Below, piece by piece: positions 54,359-63,622 of a stretch of 64,000 nt of DNA. The notes beneath the pieces were generated by a model. That model ran no database searches and had not been told where the DNA came from. It worked only from the letters and a program-made list of their open reading frames with translations. The stretch spans positions 62,001 through 126,000 of the forward strand of contig NZ_JAQIOZ010000007.1 in the NCBI RefSeq assembly GCF_028023675.1. Reading direction: 5' to 3'. Source of the DNA: Primorskyibacter aestuariivivens (GTDB taxonomy: Bacteria; Pseudomonadota; Alphaproteobacteria; Rhodobacterales; Rhodobacteraceae). Every line of letters starts with the position of its first letter. Within the stretch, counting starts at the first letter, position 1. The position numbers were made by a program, and so were the translations under genes.

Positions 54359-55552
54359 ATGACAGAGCGTTTCACAGGCAGTTTCACCCAGCAGGAGCCG
54401 ATCCCGGAGGAGGGCATCGCCGCCGCGATCGAGGTGCTGAAAAGCGGACGGTTGCACCGCTATAACCTTGTCGGCGACGATCCGGGCGAGGTGGCGCTGC
54501 TGGAGCAGGAATTCGCCGCGATGGTGGGGGCGAAATACTGCCTGTCCGTGGCCTCGGGCGGCTATGCGCTGGCCTGTTCTTTGCGTGCCACAGGGGTGAA
54601 GCCCGGCGACCGGGTGCTCACCAACGCCTTCACGCTGGCCCCGGTGCCCGGCGCGATTGCCAGTGTCGGCGCGGTGCCGGTTTTTGTCGGCGTGACCGAG
54701 GGGCTGGTCATCGACCTCGACGATCTGGCGGCCAAGGCGGACAGCGCCGATGTGCTGATGCTGTCGCATATGCGCGGACATCTCTGCGACATGGACCGGC
54801 TGATGGAGATCTGCGACGCGGCGGGCGTCACGGTGATCGAGGATTGCGCCCATACCATGGGGGCCGCGTGGAACGGCGTGCCTTCTGGGCGGCATGGATT
54901 TGTCGGCTGCTACTCCTGCCAGACCTATAAACACGTGAATTCCGGTGAAGGCGGATTGCTTGTCACCGATGACGAAGAGGTGGCGGCGCGGGCGATCATG
55001 CTGTCGGGCTCTTACATGCTCTATGGCAGGCATCTGGCCGCGCCCGGGCCAGAGGTGTTCGAGCGCATCAAATATGACACGCCCAATGTCTCGGGGCGCA
55101 TGGACCATCTGCGCGCGGCGATCCTGCGCCCGCAATTGCGCGATCTGGAGACGCAGGTCGCGCGGTGGAATGACCGCTATCGGACGGTTGAGGCGGGATT
55201 GCGAGATACGCCCGGGCTGACCATCGTGGAGCGCCCGGAGGCGGAGCGCTATGTCGGCTCGTCCATTCAGTTCCTGCTGCTCGACTGGTCCGAGGCGGCG
55301 ATTGACGAGGTGGTCAAACGCTGCGCGGCGCGTGGGGTCGAGCTGAAATGGTTCGGCGGGGCGGAGCCGGTGGGCTTTACCTCGCGCTATGACAGCTGGC
55401 GCTATGCCCCGTCCGAGCGCATGCCTGACAGCGACCGGGTGTTGCGCAGCATTCTCGACATGCGCCTGCCGCTGACCTTCTCGGTCGAGGATTGCGAGTT
55501 GATCGCGCGGATCATCCGGGCAGAGGTAGGGGCCGTGTTTCAGGGCGGGTGA
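54359..55552 (+). CDS. DegT/DnrJ/EryC1-type PLP aminotransferase
   Basis: A 397-residue PLP enzyme of the DegT/DnrJ/EryC1/StrS fold, usually a sugar or small-ketone aminotransferase. The Schiff-base lysine is K191 in SCQTYKHVNSGEGGL. The PLP-binding Asp is in IEDCAHTMGA near 160-169. FVGDD/LVGDDPGEVALLEQEFA is the usual start region. No nucleotide-sugar genes are nearby. Pairing with the divergent MmgE/PrpD gene suggests small-molecule catabolism instead. ATG 54359 is the family-consistent start though its ribosome-binding site is weak. The frame opens at 54302. Repeat copy 4 follows the stop. Confidence 0.88.
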   Translation: MTERFTGSFTQQEPIPEEGIAAAIEVLKSGRLHRYNLVGDDPGEVALLEQEFAAMVGAKYCLSVASGGYALACSLRATGVKPGDRVLTNAFTLAPVPGAIASVGAVPVFVGVTEGLVIDLDDLAAKADSADVLMLSHMRGHLCDMDRLMEICDAAGVTVIEDCAHTMGAAWNGVPSGRHGFVGCYSCQTYKHVNSGEGGLLVTDDEEVAARAIMLSGSYMLYGRHLAAPGPEVFERIKYDTPNVSGRMDHLRAAILRPQLRDLETQVARWNDRYRTVEAGLRDTPGLTIVERPEAERYVGSSIQFLLLDWSEAAIDEVVKRCAARGVELKWFGGAEPVGFTSRYDSWRYAPSERMPDSDRVLRSILDMRLPLTFSVEDCELIARIIRAEVGAVFQGG

Positions 55553-55559
55553 GGGCGGC

Positions 55560-55584
55560 GGTGGGCAGAAATGCCCACCCTACG
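55560..55584 (+). repeat. Post-stop palindromic repeat, copy 4 (after the DegT-type gene)
   Basis: Perfect GTGGGCA / TGCCCAC arms (7 bp), loop GAAA, then CCTACG. It begins 7 nt after the aminotransferase stop. Confidence 0.87.
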
Positions 55585-55657
55585 GCACCCTTATGCGACG
55601 CGACGTTCCAAAGCAGAGAGATGCGCCGGGCTTGACCGGTCGCCGCGATTCGTGGCA

Positions 55658-55681
55658 TTTATTGAACAGGTGTTCAATAAA
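55658..55681 (+). promoter_or_regulatory. Perfect palindrome upstream of the leucine-catabolism operon
   Basis: Arms TTTATTGAAC and GTTCAATAAA (10 bp, perfect) around AGGT, ending 15 nt before the acyl-CoA dehydrogenase start. Size and symmetry fit a TetR-family repressor site. A repressor of branched-chain catabolism such as LiuQ- or LiuR-type regulators is the natural candidate, but none is encoded here. Confidence 0.65.
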
Positions 55682-55696
55682 GGGAGGCGGGACGCC

Positions 55697-56860
55697 ATGT
55701 TCAATGCCGTGATGAGCTTTGATCTTGGGGAAGACGTGAACGCGCTGCGCGAGATGGTGCATCGCTGGGCGCAGGAGCGGATCAAGCCGATGGCGGCGGA
55801 GATCGACAGCACCAACGCCTTTCCCAATGAGTTGTGGAAAGAGATGGGCGATCTGGGCCTGTTGGGCATCACCACGCCCGAGGAATATGGCGGGTCGGGG
55901 ATGTCCTACCTGGCGCATGTGATTGCGGTGGAAGAAATCGCGCGGGCCTCGGCTTCTGTGTCGCTCAGCTACGGCGCGCATTCCAACCTCTGCGTGAACC
56001 AGATCAAGCTGAACGGCTCCGAAGAGCAGAAGAGACAATACCTGCCCGGCCTGATTTCCGGAGAGCATGTGGGCGCGCTGGCGATGTCGGAACCCGGCGC
56101 AGGATCGGATGTGGTGTCGATGAAGCTGCGCGCCGAAAAGCGCAATGATCACTACCGCTTGAACGGCAATAAATACTGGATCACCAATGGCCCGGATGCC
56201 GACACGCTGGTGGTCTATGCCAAGACCGACCCCGATGCAGGCTCCAAGGGAATCACCGCCTTTATCGTTGAGAAATCCATGAAGGGTTTCTCGACTAGCC
56301 CGCATTTCGACAAGCTGGGCATGCGCGGGTCGAACACCGCCGAGCTGATCTTTGACGATGTGGAAGTGCCGTTCGACAATGTGCTGGGCGAAGAGGGCAA
56401 GGGCGTGCGTGTGCTCATGTCGGGGCTGGATTACGAACGCGTGGTGCTGGCTGGCATTGGCACCGGCATCATGGCCGCCTGTCTGGACGAGATCATGCCC
56501 TACATGGCCGAACGCAAGCAATTCGGCCAGCCCATCGGGAATTTCCAGCTCATGCAGGGCAAGATCGCCGATATCTACACCAAGATGAATTCCGCGCGCG
56601 CCTATGTCTACGAGGTGGCGAAATCCTGTGACCGGGGCACCGTCACCCGGCAGGACGCGGCGGCCTGCTGTCTTTACGCCTCGGAAGAAGCGATGGTCGT
56701 GGCGCATCAGGCGGTGCAGGCCATGGGCGGGGCCGGGTTCCTTGCCGATGCGCCGGTGGCGCGGATTTTCCGCGATGCCAAGCTGATGGAGATTGGTGCG
56801 GGGACCTCTGAAATCCGCCGCATGCTGATTGGCCGGGAACTGATGGGAGCGATGCTGTGA
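55697..56860 (+). CDS. ivd: Isovaleryl-CoA dehydrogenase
   Basis: A 387-residue FAD acyl-CoA dehydrogenase, third step of leucine breakdown (isovaleryl-CoA to 3-methylcrotonyl-CoA). The catalytic base is E247 in [10 protein letters not shown], the position used by isovaleryl-CoA dehydrogenases rather than the C-terminal Glu of medium-chain enzymes. FAD motifs are [23 protein letters not shown] and [10 protein letters not shown]. The methylcrotonyl-CoA carboxylase genes downstream support the assignment. ATG 55697 has GGGAGG upstream. It is the first gene of the operon, just after a perfect palindrome. Confidence 0.95.
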   Translation: MFNAVMSFDLGEDVNALREMVHRWAQERIKPMAAEIDSTNAFPNELWKEMGDLGLLGITTPEEYGGSGMSYLAHVIAVEEIARASASVSLSYGAHSNLCVNQIKLNGSEEQKRQYLPGLISGEHVGALAMSEPGAGSDVVSMKLRAEKRNDHYRLNGNKYWITNGPDADTLVVYAKTDPDAGSKGITAFIVEKSMKGFSTSPHFDKLGMRGSNTAELIFDDVEVPFDNVLGEEGKGVRVLMSGLDYERVVLAGIGTGIMAACLDEIMPYMAERKQFGQPIGNFQLMQGKIADIYTKMNSARAYVYEVAKSCDRGTVTRQDAAACCLYASEEAMVVAHQAVQAMGGAGFLADAPVARIFRDAKLMEIGAGTSEIRRMLIGRELMGAML

Positions 56861-57342
56861 CACGTATCCTGACCAGCCTGCTATTGGCGCTGGGTACGGC
56901 TGTTCCCGCGCAGGAATTGGTGTTTTCTCCTGCTGAGACCGAGGCTTGCCTGATAGCTGGCGGGGGCGCGGAATGTATCGGCCAATCCGCCGATGCCTGT
57001 GTCAATGCCACACCGGGCGGGTATTCAACGGTCGGGATGGGGGCCTGTCTGGATCAGGAATGGCAATATTGGGATGCGCGGCTGAATGCGGCCTTTCAGT
57101 CCGTCCTGAATGACGCCAAGGCCATGGATGCCGAGATGGACGAGCTTGGGTCCGCCGCACCGAAACAGGCGCCTGCGCTGCGCGACATGCAACGAGCATG
57201 GATCGGGTTCCGGGATCTGAAATGCGCCTATGAAGCGTCGACCTGGGGTGGCGGCACCGGCGCGGGCCCCGCGGCGATCCAGTGCATGATGGAGACAACG
57301 GGCCGACAGGCGCTCTATCTCGAAGCGCCACTGCCAGAGTGA
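56857..57342 (+). CDS. Exported LprI/DUF1311-like protein
   Basis: A 161-residue protein with a Sec signal at about 1-18 ([17 protein letters not shown]). The mature domain has spaced cysteines (EACL, AECIG, DACVN, GACLD, LKCAY, QCMM) and the pattern C-x(..)[16 protein letters not shown]...[19 protein letters not shown], typical of the lysozyme-inhibitor LprI/DUF1311 family. It probably acts in the periplasm. The start is GTG overlapping the ivd stop (GTGA) with GGGAG upstream. It overlaps the following ligase gene by one base. An odd passenger in a catabolic operon. Confidence 0.85.
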   Translation: MTRILTSLLLALGTAVPAQELVFSPAETEACLIAGGGAECIGQSADACVNATPGGYSTVGMGACLDQEWQYWDARLNAAFQSVLNDAKAMDAEMDELGSAAPKQAPALRDMQRAWIGFRDLKCAYEASTWGGGTGAGPAAIQCMMETTGRQALYLEAPLPE

Positions 57343-58874
57343 TGTTACAGCCCGCGGCCACATATCAGGAGTTGTGTGACGGGTTCCGCTGGGACCTGCC
57401 CGCGCGGCTGAACATTGCGGAACAGGCGCTAAGCCAACCTGATGATGCGCTGGCCATTGTCGATCTGTCAGGGGGCATGCGATGTGACGTCTCCTTTGGC
57501 GAACTGCGCGCCATGGTGGACCGGCTCGCGGCGCATCTGAATATGCGCGTGGCGCCGGGGGACCGGGTCGGCGTGCTTCTGGGACAAGACCCATGGTGCG
57601 CGGCGGCCCATCTAGCTATTTGGAAAATCGGCGCGATTTCAGTGCCTTTGTTCAAACTCTTCAAGCGCGATGCGCTGGAGAGTCGGGTTGGAGATTCCGG
57701 GGCGGTGCTTGTCGTGACCGATGCTGAGGGCGCGGCGCTGCTGGGTGATCTGGCGGAACCGGTCTTCCCCCCTGACCTGCCCGAGGCGGGAGCCGTGGAG
57801 ACGGCGGAAACCGGGCCCGAGGACCCCGCCGTGTTGATCTATACCTCCGGGACCACGGGCAAGCCCAAGGGCGCGCTGCATGGGCACCGGGTGCTCACGG
57901 GGCACCTGCCGGGCGTGGAGATGAGCCATGATTTCCTCGGCCAGCCGGGTGATTGTCTGTGGACGCCTGCGGACTGGGCCTGGATCGGCGGGCTGTTCGA
58001 TGTGCTGATGCCGGGGCTGGCGCTGGGCGTGCCCGTAGTGGCCTGCCGGATGGCGAAATTCAGCCCCGAAGAGGCGGTGAGGATCTGCCGCGAAGGGGCT
58101 GTGCGCAATGTGTTTTTCCCGCCTACGGCACTACGGATGCTGAAGGCGGCGGATGTGTCCGTGCCGGGGTTGCGCTCGGTCGCCTCGGGGGGAGAGCCGT
58201 TGGGGGCTGAAATGCTCGATTGGGGGCGGCGCGCCTTTGGCGTGACGATCAACGAATTCTACGGCCAGACTGAATGCAATATGGTGGCGAGCTCTTGCGG
58301 CACGCTGTTCGATGCGCTGCCCGGCGCGATTGGCAAGGCGGTGCCGGGTTTTGACGTGGCGGTGATTGATGAGCTAGGCGTGCCGTGTGAGGGCGAAGGC
58401 GATATAGCCGTGCGGCGCGGGGCGGCGTCGATGATGTTGGGCTACTGGCAGAAACCGGACGCGACGGCAGAGAAGTTCCGTGGCGACTGGATGTTGACCG
58501 GGGACCGGGGCCGTCTTGAAGAGGAGTACATCCGCTTTGTCGGGCGCGAGGATGACGTGATTTCCTCGGGCGGCTACCGGATCGGCCCGGCGGAGATCGA
58601 GGATTGTCTTTTGACCCATCCGGGGGTCGCCACCTGTGGCGTGGTGGGCAAGCCAGATCCACTGCGCCACGAGATCGTCAAGGCCTATGTGGTGGCCAAG
58701 CCGGGTGTTAAGGTCTCGGCAATGGATCTTCAAGTTTGGGTAAAAGAGCGTCTCGCAAGCTATTCTTACCCAAGAGAAATTGCGTTTCTCGATGAATTGC
58801 CCATGACCGTGACGGGCAAGGTGATCCGCAAGGAGTTGAAAGCGCGCGCGGCGGCGGAGGTGGACCATGCGTAG
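57342..58874 (+). CDS. AMP-forming acyl-CoA synthetase
   Basis: A 510-residue member of the ANL superfamily that adenylates a carboxylic acid and transfers it to CoA. The P-loop-like motif is IYTSGTTGKPKGA near 165-177. WTPADWAWIGG resembles medium-chain acyl-CoA synthetases. INEFYGQTE and LTGDRGRLEE...FVGREDDVISSGGYRIGP follow. The catalytic Lys is in PMTVTGKVIRKEL near 490-502. In this operon it may activate isovalerate or another short branched acid, feeding ivd. That is inference; acetoacetate is an alternative. ATG 57342 overlaps the previous stop. Confidence 0.93.
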   Translation: MLQPAATYQELCDGFRWDLPARLNIAEQALSQPDDALAIVDLSGGMRCDVSFGELRAMVDRLAAHLNMRVAPGDRVGVLLGQDPWCAAAHLAIWKIGAISVPLFKLFKRDALESRVGDSGAVLVVTDAEGAALLGDLAEPVFPPDLPEAGAVETAETGPEDPAVLIYTSGTTGKPKGALHGHRVLTGHLPGVEMSHDFLGQPGDCLWTPADWAWIGGLFDVLMPGLALGVPVVACRMAKFSPEEAVRICREGAVRNVFFPPTALRMLKAADVSVPGLRSVASGGEPLGAEMLDWGRRAFGVTINEFYGQTECNMVASSCGTLFDALPGAIGKAVPGFDVAVIDELGVPCEGEGDIAVRRGAASMMLGYWQKPDATAEKFRGDWMLTGDRGRLEEEYIRFVGREDDVISSGGYRIGPAEIEDCLLTHPGVATCGVVGKPDPLRHEIVKAYVVAKPGVKVSAMDLQVWVKERLASYSYPREIAFLDELPMTVTGKVIRKELKARAAAEVDHA

Positions 58875-59433
58875 CCTCATCGCTTTGCTTCTCACGGCGA
58901 GTGCCGCCACCGCGCAGGAGGCGGAACTGCCACCCTTCAAACACTGTTTCGACCGCGAGGCGGAGCGCTATGAATGGCGGCTCCGCATCCATCAGGGCCG
59001 CGATCTGGACGCTGCCGACTTTGACCTCTGGCATGCGCGCGGGGTGGAGTATTGCGGCAATATCGGCGTGACCCGCTGTGACCGGACAGTCGACCCGATC
59101 CCCTGCCAGGAGGCGTTGATCGCAGAGCAGGACACGCTGCGCGACAAGGTGGTTTCGGGGCTCCCCGCGCCGACGGAACGCGATGACCTGCCAGGACAGC
59201 TTTATGCCCGGGTCTATGCGCTGGCCCATGGCGTATCTGCCGGACCGGATTGCGCCGGGGCGCCGGAGCTTCTGGCCACATGGTGCGAAGCGCGCGAAGC
59301 CAATCTGCGGCTGCAAAACGCCGTGTTGGCCTGGCAGGTCGGGCGCTGGCTGAACGTGACCGAACCGGCACTGGTGGCGGGATGGGCCGCCCCCGCCGCG
59401 CCTGTGCGACCACGGGGGCGGCCGGAGCAATGA
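58867..59433 (+). CDS. Exported cysteine-containing hypothetical protein
   Basis: A 188-residue protein with a Sec signal at about 1-17 (RSLIALLLTASAATAQ). The mature part has six cysteines (KHCFD, EYCGN, TRCDR, IPCQE, PDCAG, TWCEA), an even number that could form three disulfides. The helical layout and Cys spacing loosely recall the LprI/DUF1311 protein two genes upstream but I would not call them homologous. It overlaps the ligase gene by 8 nt. A second exported passenger in the leucine operon. Function unknown. Confidence 0.78.
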   Translation: MRSLIALLLTASAATAQEAELPPFKHCFDREAERYEWRLRIHQGRDLDAADFDLWHARGVEYCGNIGVTRCDRTVDPIPCQEALIAEQDTLRDKVVSGLPAPTERDDLPGQLYARVYALAHGVSAGPDCAGAPELLATWCEAREANLRLQNAVLAWQVGRWLNVTEPALVAGWAAPAAPVRPRGRPEQ

Positions 59434-59488
59434 CAAGTTTTTTGAAATTCGCGCGCCCAAGGGACTGCGCGTGTGAAAGGGGCGGGAC

Positions 59489-61102
59489 ATGAAGCTCAAA
59501 TCGACATATGCAGCGGGGTCGGAACAGGCCAAAGCCAACCGCGAGGGCCATCTGGAGGCACTGCGCGTGGTGCGCGAGGCGGCGGAAATGGCCGCCATGG
59601 GCGGCGGCGACGCGTCACGCCAGCGCCATCTCGACCGGGGCAAGATGCTGCCGCGCGACCGGGTGGCCAACCTGCTTGATCCCGGCTCGCCCTTCCTTGA
59701 AATCGGCGCGACTGCGGCGCATGCCATGTATGATGGCGCGGCTCCGGCTGCGGGTGTGGTGGCCGGGATTGGCCGGGTCATGGGGCGCGAGGTCATGGTG
59801 GTGTGCAATGACGCCACAGTGAAGGGCGGGACCTATTACCCGATGAGCGTCAAGAAACACCTGCGCGCGCAGGAGATCGCCGAGGAGAACCACCTGCCTT
59901 GCGTCTATCTAGTGGACAGTGGCGGTGCCAACCTGCCCAATCAGGACGAGGTATTCCCGGATCGCGACCATTTCGGGCGGATTTTCTACAATCAGGCGCG
60001 GATGAGCGCCAAGGGGATCGCCCAGATTGCCGTTGTGATGGGGTCCTGCACGGCAGGCGGGGCTTATGTGCCCGCGATGTCGGATGTGACGATCATCGTG
60101 AAGGAACAGGGGACGATCTTTCTGGCCGGTCCGCCGCTGGTCAAGGCCGCGACCGGCGAGGTGGTGAGCGCCGAGGATCTGGGTGGCGGCGATGTGCATA
60201 CGCGCCTGTCGGGCGTGGCGGATTACCTGGCCGAGGATGACGCCCATGCGCTGGCGCTGGCGCGGCGCGCGGTGGGGTCGCTTGGTGGCACGGTTGGTGG
60301 CCGAATTCTTGACGGAAAATCGTCGTCTTTCGAGGAGCCGCTTTATGATCCGGAGGAAATCCTCGGTGTCGTGCCTGCTGATCTGCGCACGCCGTATGAC
60401 ATACGCGAGGTGATCGCGCGGCTGGTGGACGGGTCCTATTTCGATGAGTTCAAGCCGCGCTTTGGCGAAACGCTGGTCACCGGCTTTGCGCAGGTCAAGG
60501 GAATGATGGTGGGCATCATCGCCAACAATGGCGTGCTGTTTTCCGAGGCCGCGCAAAAGGGCGCGCATTTCGTCGAACTGTGCTCGCAGCGCAAGATCCC
60601 GCTGGTGTTTTTGCAGAACATCACCGGCTTCATGGTGGGGCGGAAATACGAAAATGAAGGCATTGCGCGCCACGGGGCCAAGATGGTGACAGCGGTGGCC
60701 ACCACTTCTGTCCCCAAGATCACCATGCTGGTGGGCGGCTCATTCGGTGCGGGCAATTACGGCATGTCGGGGCGGGCCTATCAGCCGCGTTTCCTTTGGA
60801 CCTGGCCCAATTCGCGTATCTCGGTCATGGGCGGCGCGCAGGCGGCGGGGGTTCTGGCCACGGTGCGGCGCGATGCGATCGAACGCAAGGGCGGCACATG
60901 GAGCGCCGAGGAGGAAGCGGCGTTCAAGCAGCCGACTATCGACATGTTCGAGGAACAGTCGCACCCGCTTTATGCCAGCGCGCGGCTTTGGGATGACGGG
61001 ATCATTGACCCGCGCAAGAGCCGCGATGTGCTGGCGTTGAGCCTGTCGGCGGCACAAAATGCGCCGATTGAGGACACGCGTTTCGGCGTGTTCCGGATGT
61101 GA
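59489..61102 (+). CDS. mccB: Methylcrotonyl-CoA carboxylase, carboxyltransferase (beta) subunit
   Basis: A 537-residue biotin-dependent carboxyltransferase that moves CO2 from carboxybiotin to 3-methylcrotonyl-CoA, the fourth step of leucine degradation. Landmarks of the MCC type are [38 protein letters not shown] near 112-146, [15 protein letters not shown] near 183-197 and the crotonase-fold oxyanion glycines. It is longer than accA/accD-type subunits and matches MCC beta. It forms a complex with the mccA product. Confidence 0.96.
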   Translation: MKLKSTYAAGSEQAKANREGHLEALRVVREAAEMAAMGGGDASRQRHLDRGKMLPRDRVANLLDPGSPFLEIGATAAHAMYDGAAPAAGVVAGIGRVMGREVMVVCNDATVKGGTYYPMSVKKHLRAQEIAEENHLPCVYLVDSGGANLPNQDEVFPDRDHFGRIFYNQARMSAKGIAQIAVVMGSCTAGGAYVPAMSDVTIIVKEQGTIFLAGPPLVKAATGEVVSAEDLGGGDVHTRLSGVADYLAEDDAHALALARRAVGSLGGTVGGRILDGKSSSFEEPLYDPEEILGVVPADLRTPYDIREVIARLVDGSYFDEFKPRFGETLVTGFAQVKGMMVGIIANNGVLFSEAAQKGAHFVELCSQRKIPLVFLQNITGFMVGRKYENEGIARHGAKMVTAVATTSVPKITMLVGGSFGAGNYGMSGRAYQPRFLWTWPNSRISVMGGAQAAGVLATVRRDAIERKGGTWSAEEEAAFKQPTIDMFEEQSHPLYASARLWDDGIIDPRKSRDVLALSLSAAQNAPIEDTRFGVFRM

Positions 61103-61112
61103 GGATTGGCGC

Positions 61113-61661
61113 TTGGGACTCCGACGCAAGTTTTTTGGTTTCAAGGCGAAATCCCGAAAGAACACCATTCGGGACAAGGCCGTGATACCCAATCCGCGCG
61201 GGCCTGCTCAGTTTCGCACGGCGAGGCGCTGCGGCGTCTTGCGGACTCTGGCAGCATTGATTTTCGGGGGACTGCTAGTCGGCCCGGTGGCACTTGATGC
61301 GGCAAGTTTGCTGTGGCGGGAATCGGCGGGCTGCAAAGTCTGGTTGGTCATCGATGGTGATACCGTTAAAATGTACTGCCCGGATGAGGGGTTCGTGTCG
61401 GGACGCCTGCTCAGATACGACACACCGGAGATGAAAGCGCGCTGCCCGAAGGAACTGGCAAGCGCTGTTGCGGCCACCTTTGTTCTGCGCTGGCATCTTT
61501 GGACGGCCAGAGACGTTTATGCCAATCCAAGAGAACGGGATCGATATGACCGCGTTCTGACAATGATGGTCATTGATGGAGAACAGGCCGGGAGGCTCAT
61601 GGTCAATGCCGGATTGGCGCGATGGTATTCCGGTGGGCCACGAAAATCGTGGTGTAATTGA
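61113..61661 (+). CDS. Membrane-anchored staphylococcal-nuclease-like protein
   Basis: A 182-residue protein with a basic N-terminus (about 1-45), one membrane or signal helix (LRTLAALIFGGLLVGPVAL, about 48-66) and a thermonuclease (SNase-like) domain: VWLVIDGDTVKMYCP near 81-95, the RLLRYDTPEMKARC block with the expected Arg and Glu, and RDRYDRVLTMM with the second Arg. The active-site residues look intact, so it may be an exported or periplasmic nuclease. The start is probably TTG 61113, with GAGGA 7 nt upstream. It sits between mccB (10-nt gap) and mccA (17-nt gap), an unusual place for a nuclease. Confidence 0.75.
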   Translation: MGLRRKFFGFKAKSRKNTIRDKAVIPNPRGPAQFRTARRCGVLRTLAALIFGGLLVGPVALDAASLLWRESAGCKVWLVIDGDTVKMYCPDEGFVSGRLLRYDTPEMKARCPKELASAVAATFVLRWHLWTARDVYANPRERDRYDRVLTMMVIDGEQAGRLMVNAGLARWYSGGPRKSWCN

Positions 61662-61678
61662 AGAGGGAACCGGCAGAG

Positions 61679-63622
61679 ATGTTTGACACGATCCTGATTG
61701 CGAACCGCGGCGAGATTGCCTGTCGCGTCATGAAAACGGCGCAGGCGCTGGGCGTGCGCTGCGTGGCGGTCTATTCCGAGGCCGACGCGGGCGCGGCCCA
61801 TGTCGCCATGGCGGATGAGGCGCATTGCATTGGGGGGCCTGCCCCTGCGGACAGTTATCTAAAGGGCGATGCGATCCTTGCCGTGGCGCGGGTCACCGGG
61901 GCGCAGGCGATCCATCCCGGCTATGGGTTTTTGTCGGAAAACCCCGATTTCGTGGACGCGGTGGAGGCCGCCGGGCTGACATTCATCGGGCCATCGGCCA
62001 GGGCGATCCGCGCCATGGGGCTCAAGGATGCGGCCAAGGCGCTGATGGAAGAAGCCGGGGTGCCGGTGGTGCCGGGCTATCACGGCGACAATCAGGATCC
62101 CGCGTTTCTGGCCGGGCAGGCGGAAGAGATCGGCTATCCGGTGCTGATCAAGGCGGTGGCAGGCGGTGGCGGCAAGGGGATGCGGCTGGTGGAAGCGCCG
62201 GGCGAGTTTGACCGCGCGCTGGCTTCGGCCCGGGCAGAGGCGCGCACGGCGTTCGGCAATGAGGCGGTGCTGATCGAGAAATTCGTCTCCAAGCCGCGTC
62301 ATATTGAATTGCAGGTCTTTGGCGATGGGACCCGCGCGGTGCATCTGTTCGAACGGGACTGTTCGCTGCAGCGCCGTCATCAGAAGGTGATCGAAGAGGC
62401 ACCCGCGCCGGGTATGACCGAGGAGATGCGCGCGGCCATGGGCGCGGCAGCGGTGCGCGCGGCGGAGGCCATTGGGTACAAAGGGGCCGGGACGGTCGAG
62501 TTCATCGTGGATGGATCGGACGGGCTGCGCCCCGACGGGTTCTGGTTCATGGAGATGAACACGCGGTTGCAGGTGGAGCATCCGGTGACCGAGATGATCA
62601 CCGGCGTGGACCTTGTGGAATGGCAATTGCGCGTGGCGGCGGGGGAAAGCCTGCCTGCGCGGCAGGAGGATCTGTCGATCAACGGTCATGCCTTTGAGGC
62701 GCGGCTCTATGCCGAGGACGTGCCGGCCGGGTTCCTGCCTGCCACCGGGCGGCTGACCCATCTGGCCTTCCCGGAGGGCGCGCGGGCCGATACAGGTGTG
62801 CGCTCCGGTGATGAGATCACGCCATGGTATGACCCGATGATCGCCAAGCTGATCTGTCACGGGCCGACGCGGGAGATCGCGCTCAAGCGGCTGGCGCAGG
62901 GGCTGGCGCGCACGCAGGTGGCGGGATCGGTCACCAACCTGGCCTTTCTGGGGGCGCTCTGCGCGCATGAGGGATTTGCGCGCGGCGACGTGGATACCGG
63001 GCTGATCGGGCGTGAGATCGACGCATTAGCCGCGCCGCTTGAGGGCAATCCGCTGGCGCTGGCGCAGGCGGCGCTGGTCGAGGCGGGGCTGTGGGAGGCG
63101 GATGACTGGGCCACCGGCTTCAGCCTGTGGCAGCCGCTCACGCGGACGCTGGTTCTGGAAGAGGCCGGTGAAGAGCGGGTGCTTTATCTTCGGGTGCGCG
63201 GGTCCGGGGATGTGTTGATCGAAAGCGGTGATCTGGTGGTCGAGGCCCTGCGCGGCCCTGGCGGCTGGACGCTGGATGGCGAGCCCGCCGCGCGTTTTGC
63301 GGTGGCGGGGGATGTGGTTACCATCTTTGCCGATCACGGTCGCGCCTACCGCGTGATCCGGGCGCTGGACCGGGCGGCGGCGGGGGGCAGCGATGCCTCG
63401 GTCATCGAAGCGCCGATGCCGGGGCTGGTGCAGGCGGTCGAGGTCAGCGCCGGGGCGCGCGTGTCCGCCGGTGACCGGCTGGCCGTGCTGGAAGCGATGA
63501 AGATGGAGCATTCCCTCACCGCGCCGCGCGACGGGGTGGTGGCAGAAGTTCTGGTTGAGGCCGGTGCACAGGTCGAGGCAGGGGCGGCGCTGATCCGGCT
63601 GGAAGAGGAGGAGGCGGCATGA
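61679..63622 (+). CDS. mccA: Methylcrotonyl-CoA carboxylase, biotin-containing (alpha) subunit
   Basis: A 647-residue biotin carboxylase plus biotin carrier. The biotin carboxylase domain starts MFDTILIANRGEIACRV. The ATP-grasp loop is GGGGKGMRLV near 163-172, and EMNTRLQVEHPVTEM is near 295-310. A BT-like linker domain follows. The C-terminal biotinyl domain has the biotinylated Lys in EAMKMEHSL near 610-617. MCC identity rests on mccB and ivd being in the same operon. The domain layout is shared with propionyl-CoA carboxylase. ATG 61679 has GAGGGAACC upstream. Confidence 0.95.
   Translation: MFDTILIANRGEIACRVMKTAQALGVRCVAVYSEADAGAAHVAMADEAHCIGGPAPADSYLKGDAILAVARVTGAQAIHPGYGFLSENPDFVDAVEAAGLTFIGPSARAIRAMGLKDAAKALMEEAGVPVVPGYHGDNQDPAFLAGQAEEIGYPVLIKAVAGGGGKGMRLVEAPGEFDRALASARAEARTAFGNEAVLIEKFVSKPRHIELQVFGDGTRAVHLFERDCSLQRRHQKVIEEAPAPGMTEEMRAAMGAAAVRAAEAIGYKGAGTVEFIVDGSDGLRPDGFWFMEMNTRLQVEHPVTEMITGVDLVEWQLRVAAGESLPARQEDLSINGHAFEARLYAEDVPAGFLPATGRLTHLAFPEGARADTGVRSGDEITPWYDPMIAKLICHGPTREIALKRLAQGLARTQVAGSVTNLAFLGALCAHEGFARGDVDTGLIGREIDALAAPLEGNPLALAQAALVEAGLWEADDWATGFSLWQPLTRTLVLEEAGEERVLYLRVRGSGDVLIESGDLVVEALRGPGGWTLDGEPAARFAVAGDVVTIFADHGRAYRVIRALDRAAAGGSDASVIEAPMPGLVQAVEVSAGARVSAGDRLAVLEAMKMEHSLTAPRDGVVAEVLVEAGAQVEAGAALIRLEEEEAA

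Noticed and set aside
54182-55135. A 317-codon minus-strand frame opposite the DegT-type gene.
   Set aside because: It is antisense to a clear PLP aminotransferase and rich in His/Arg, with no motifs.
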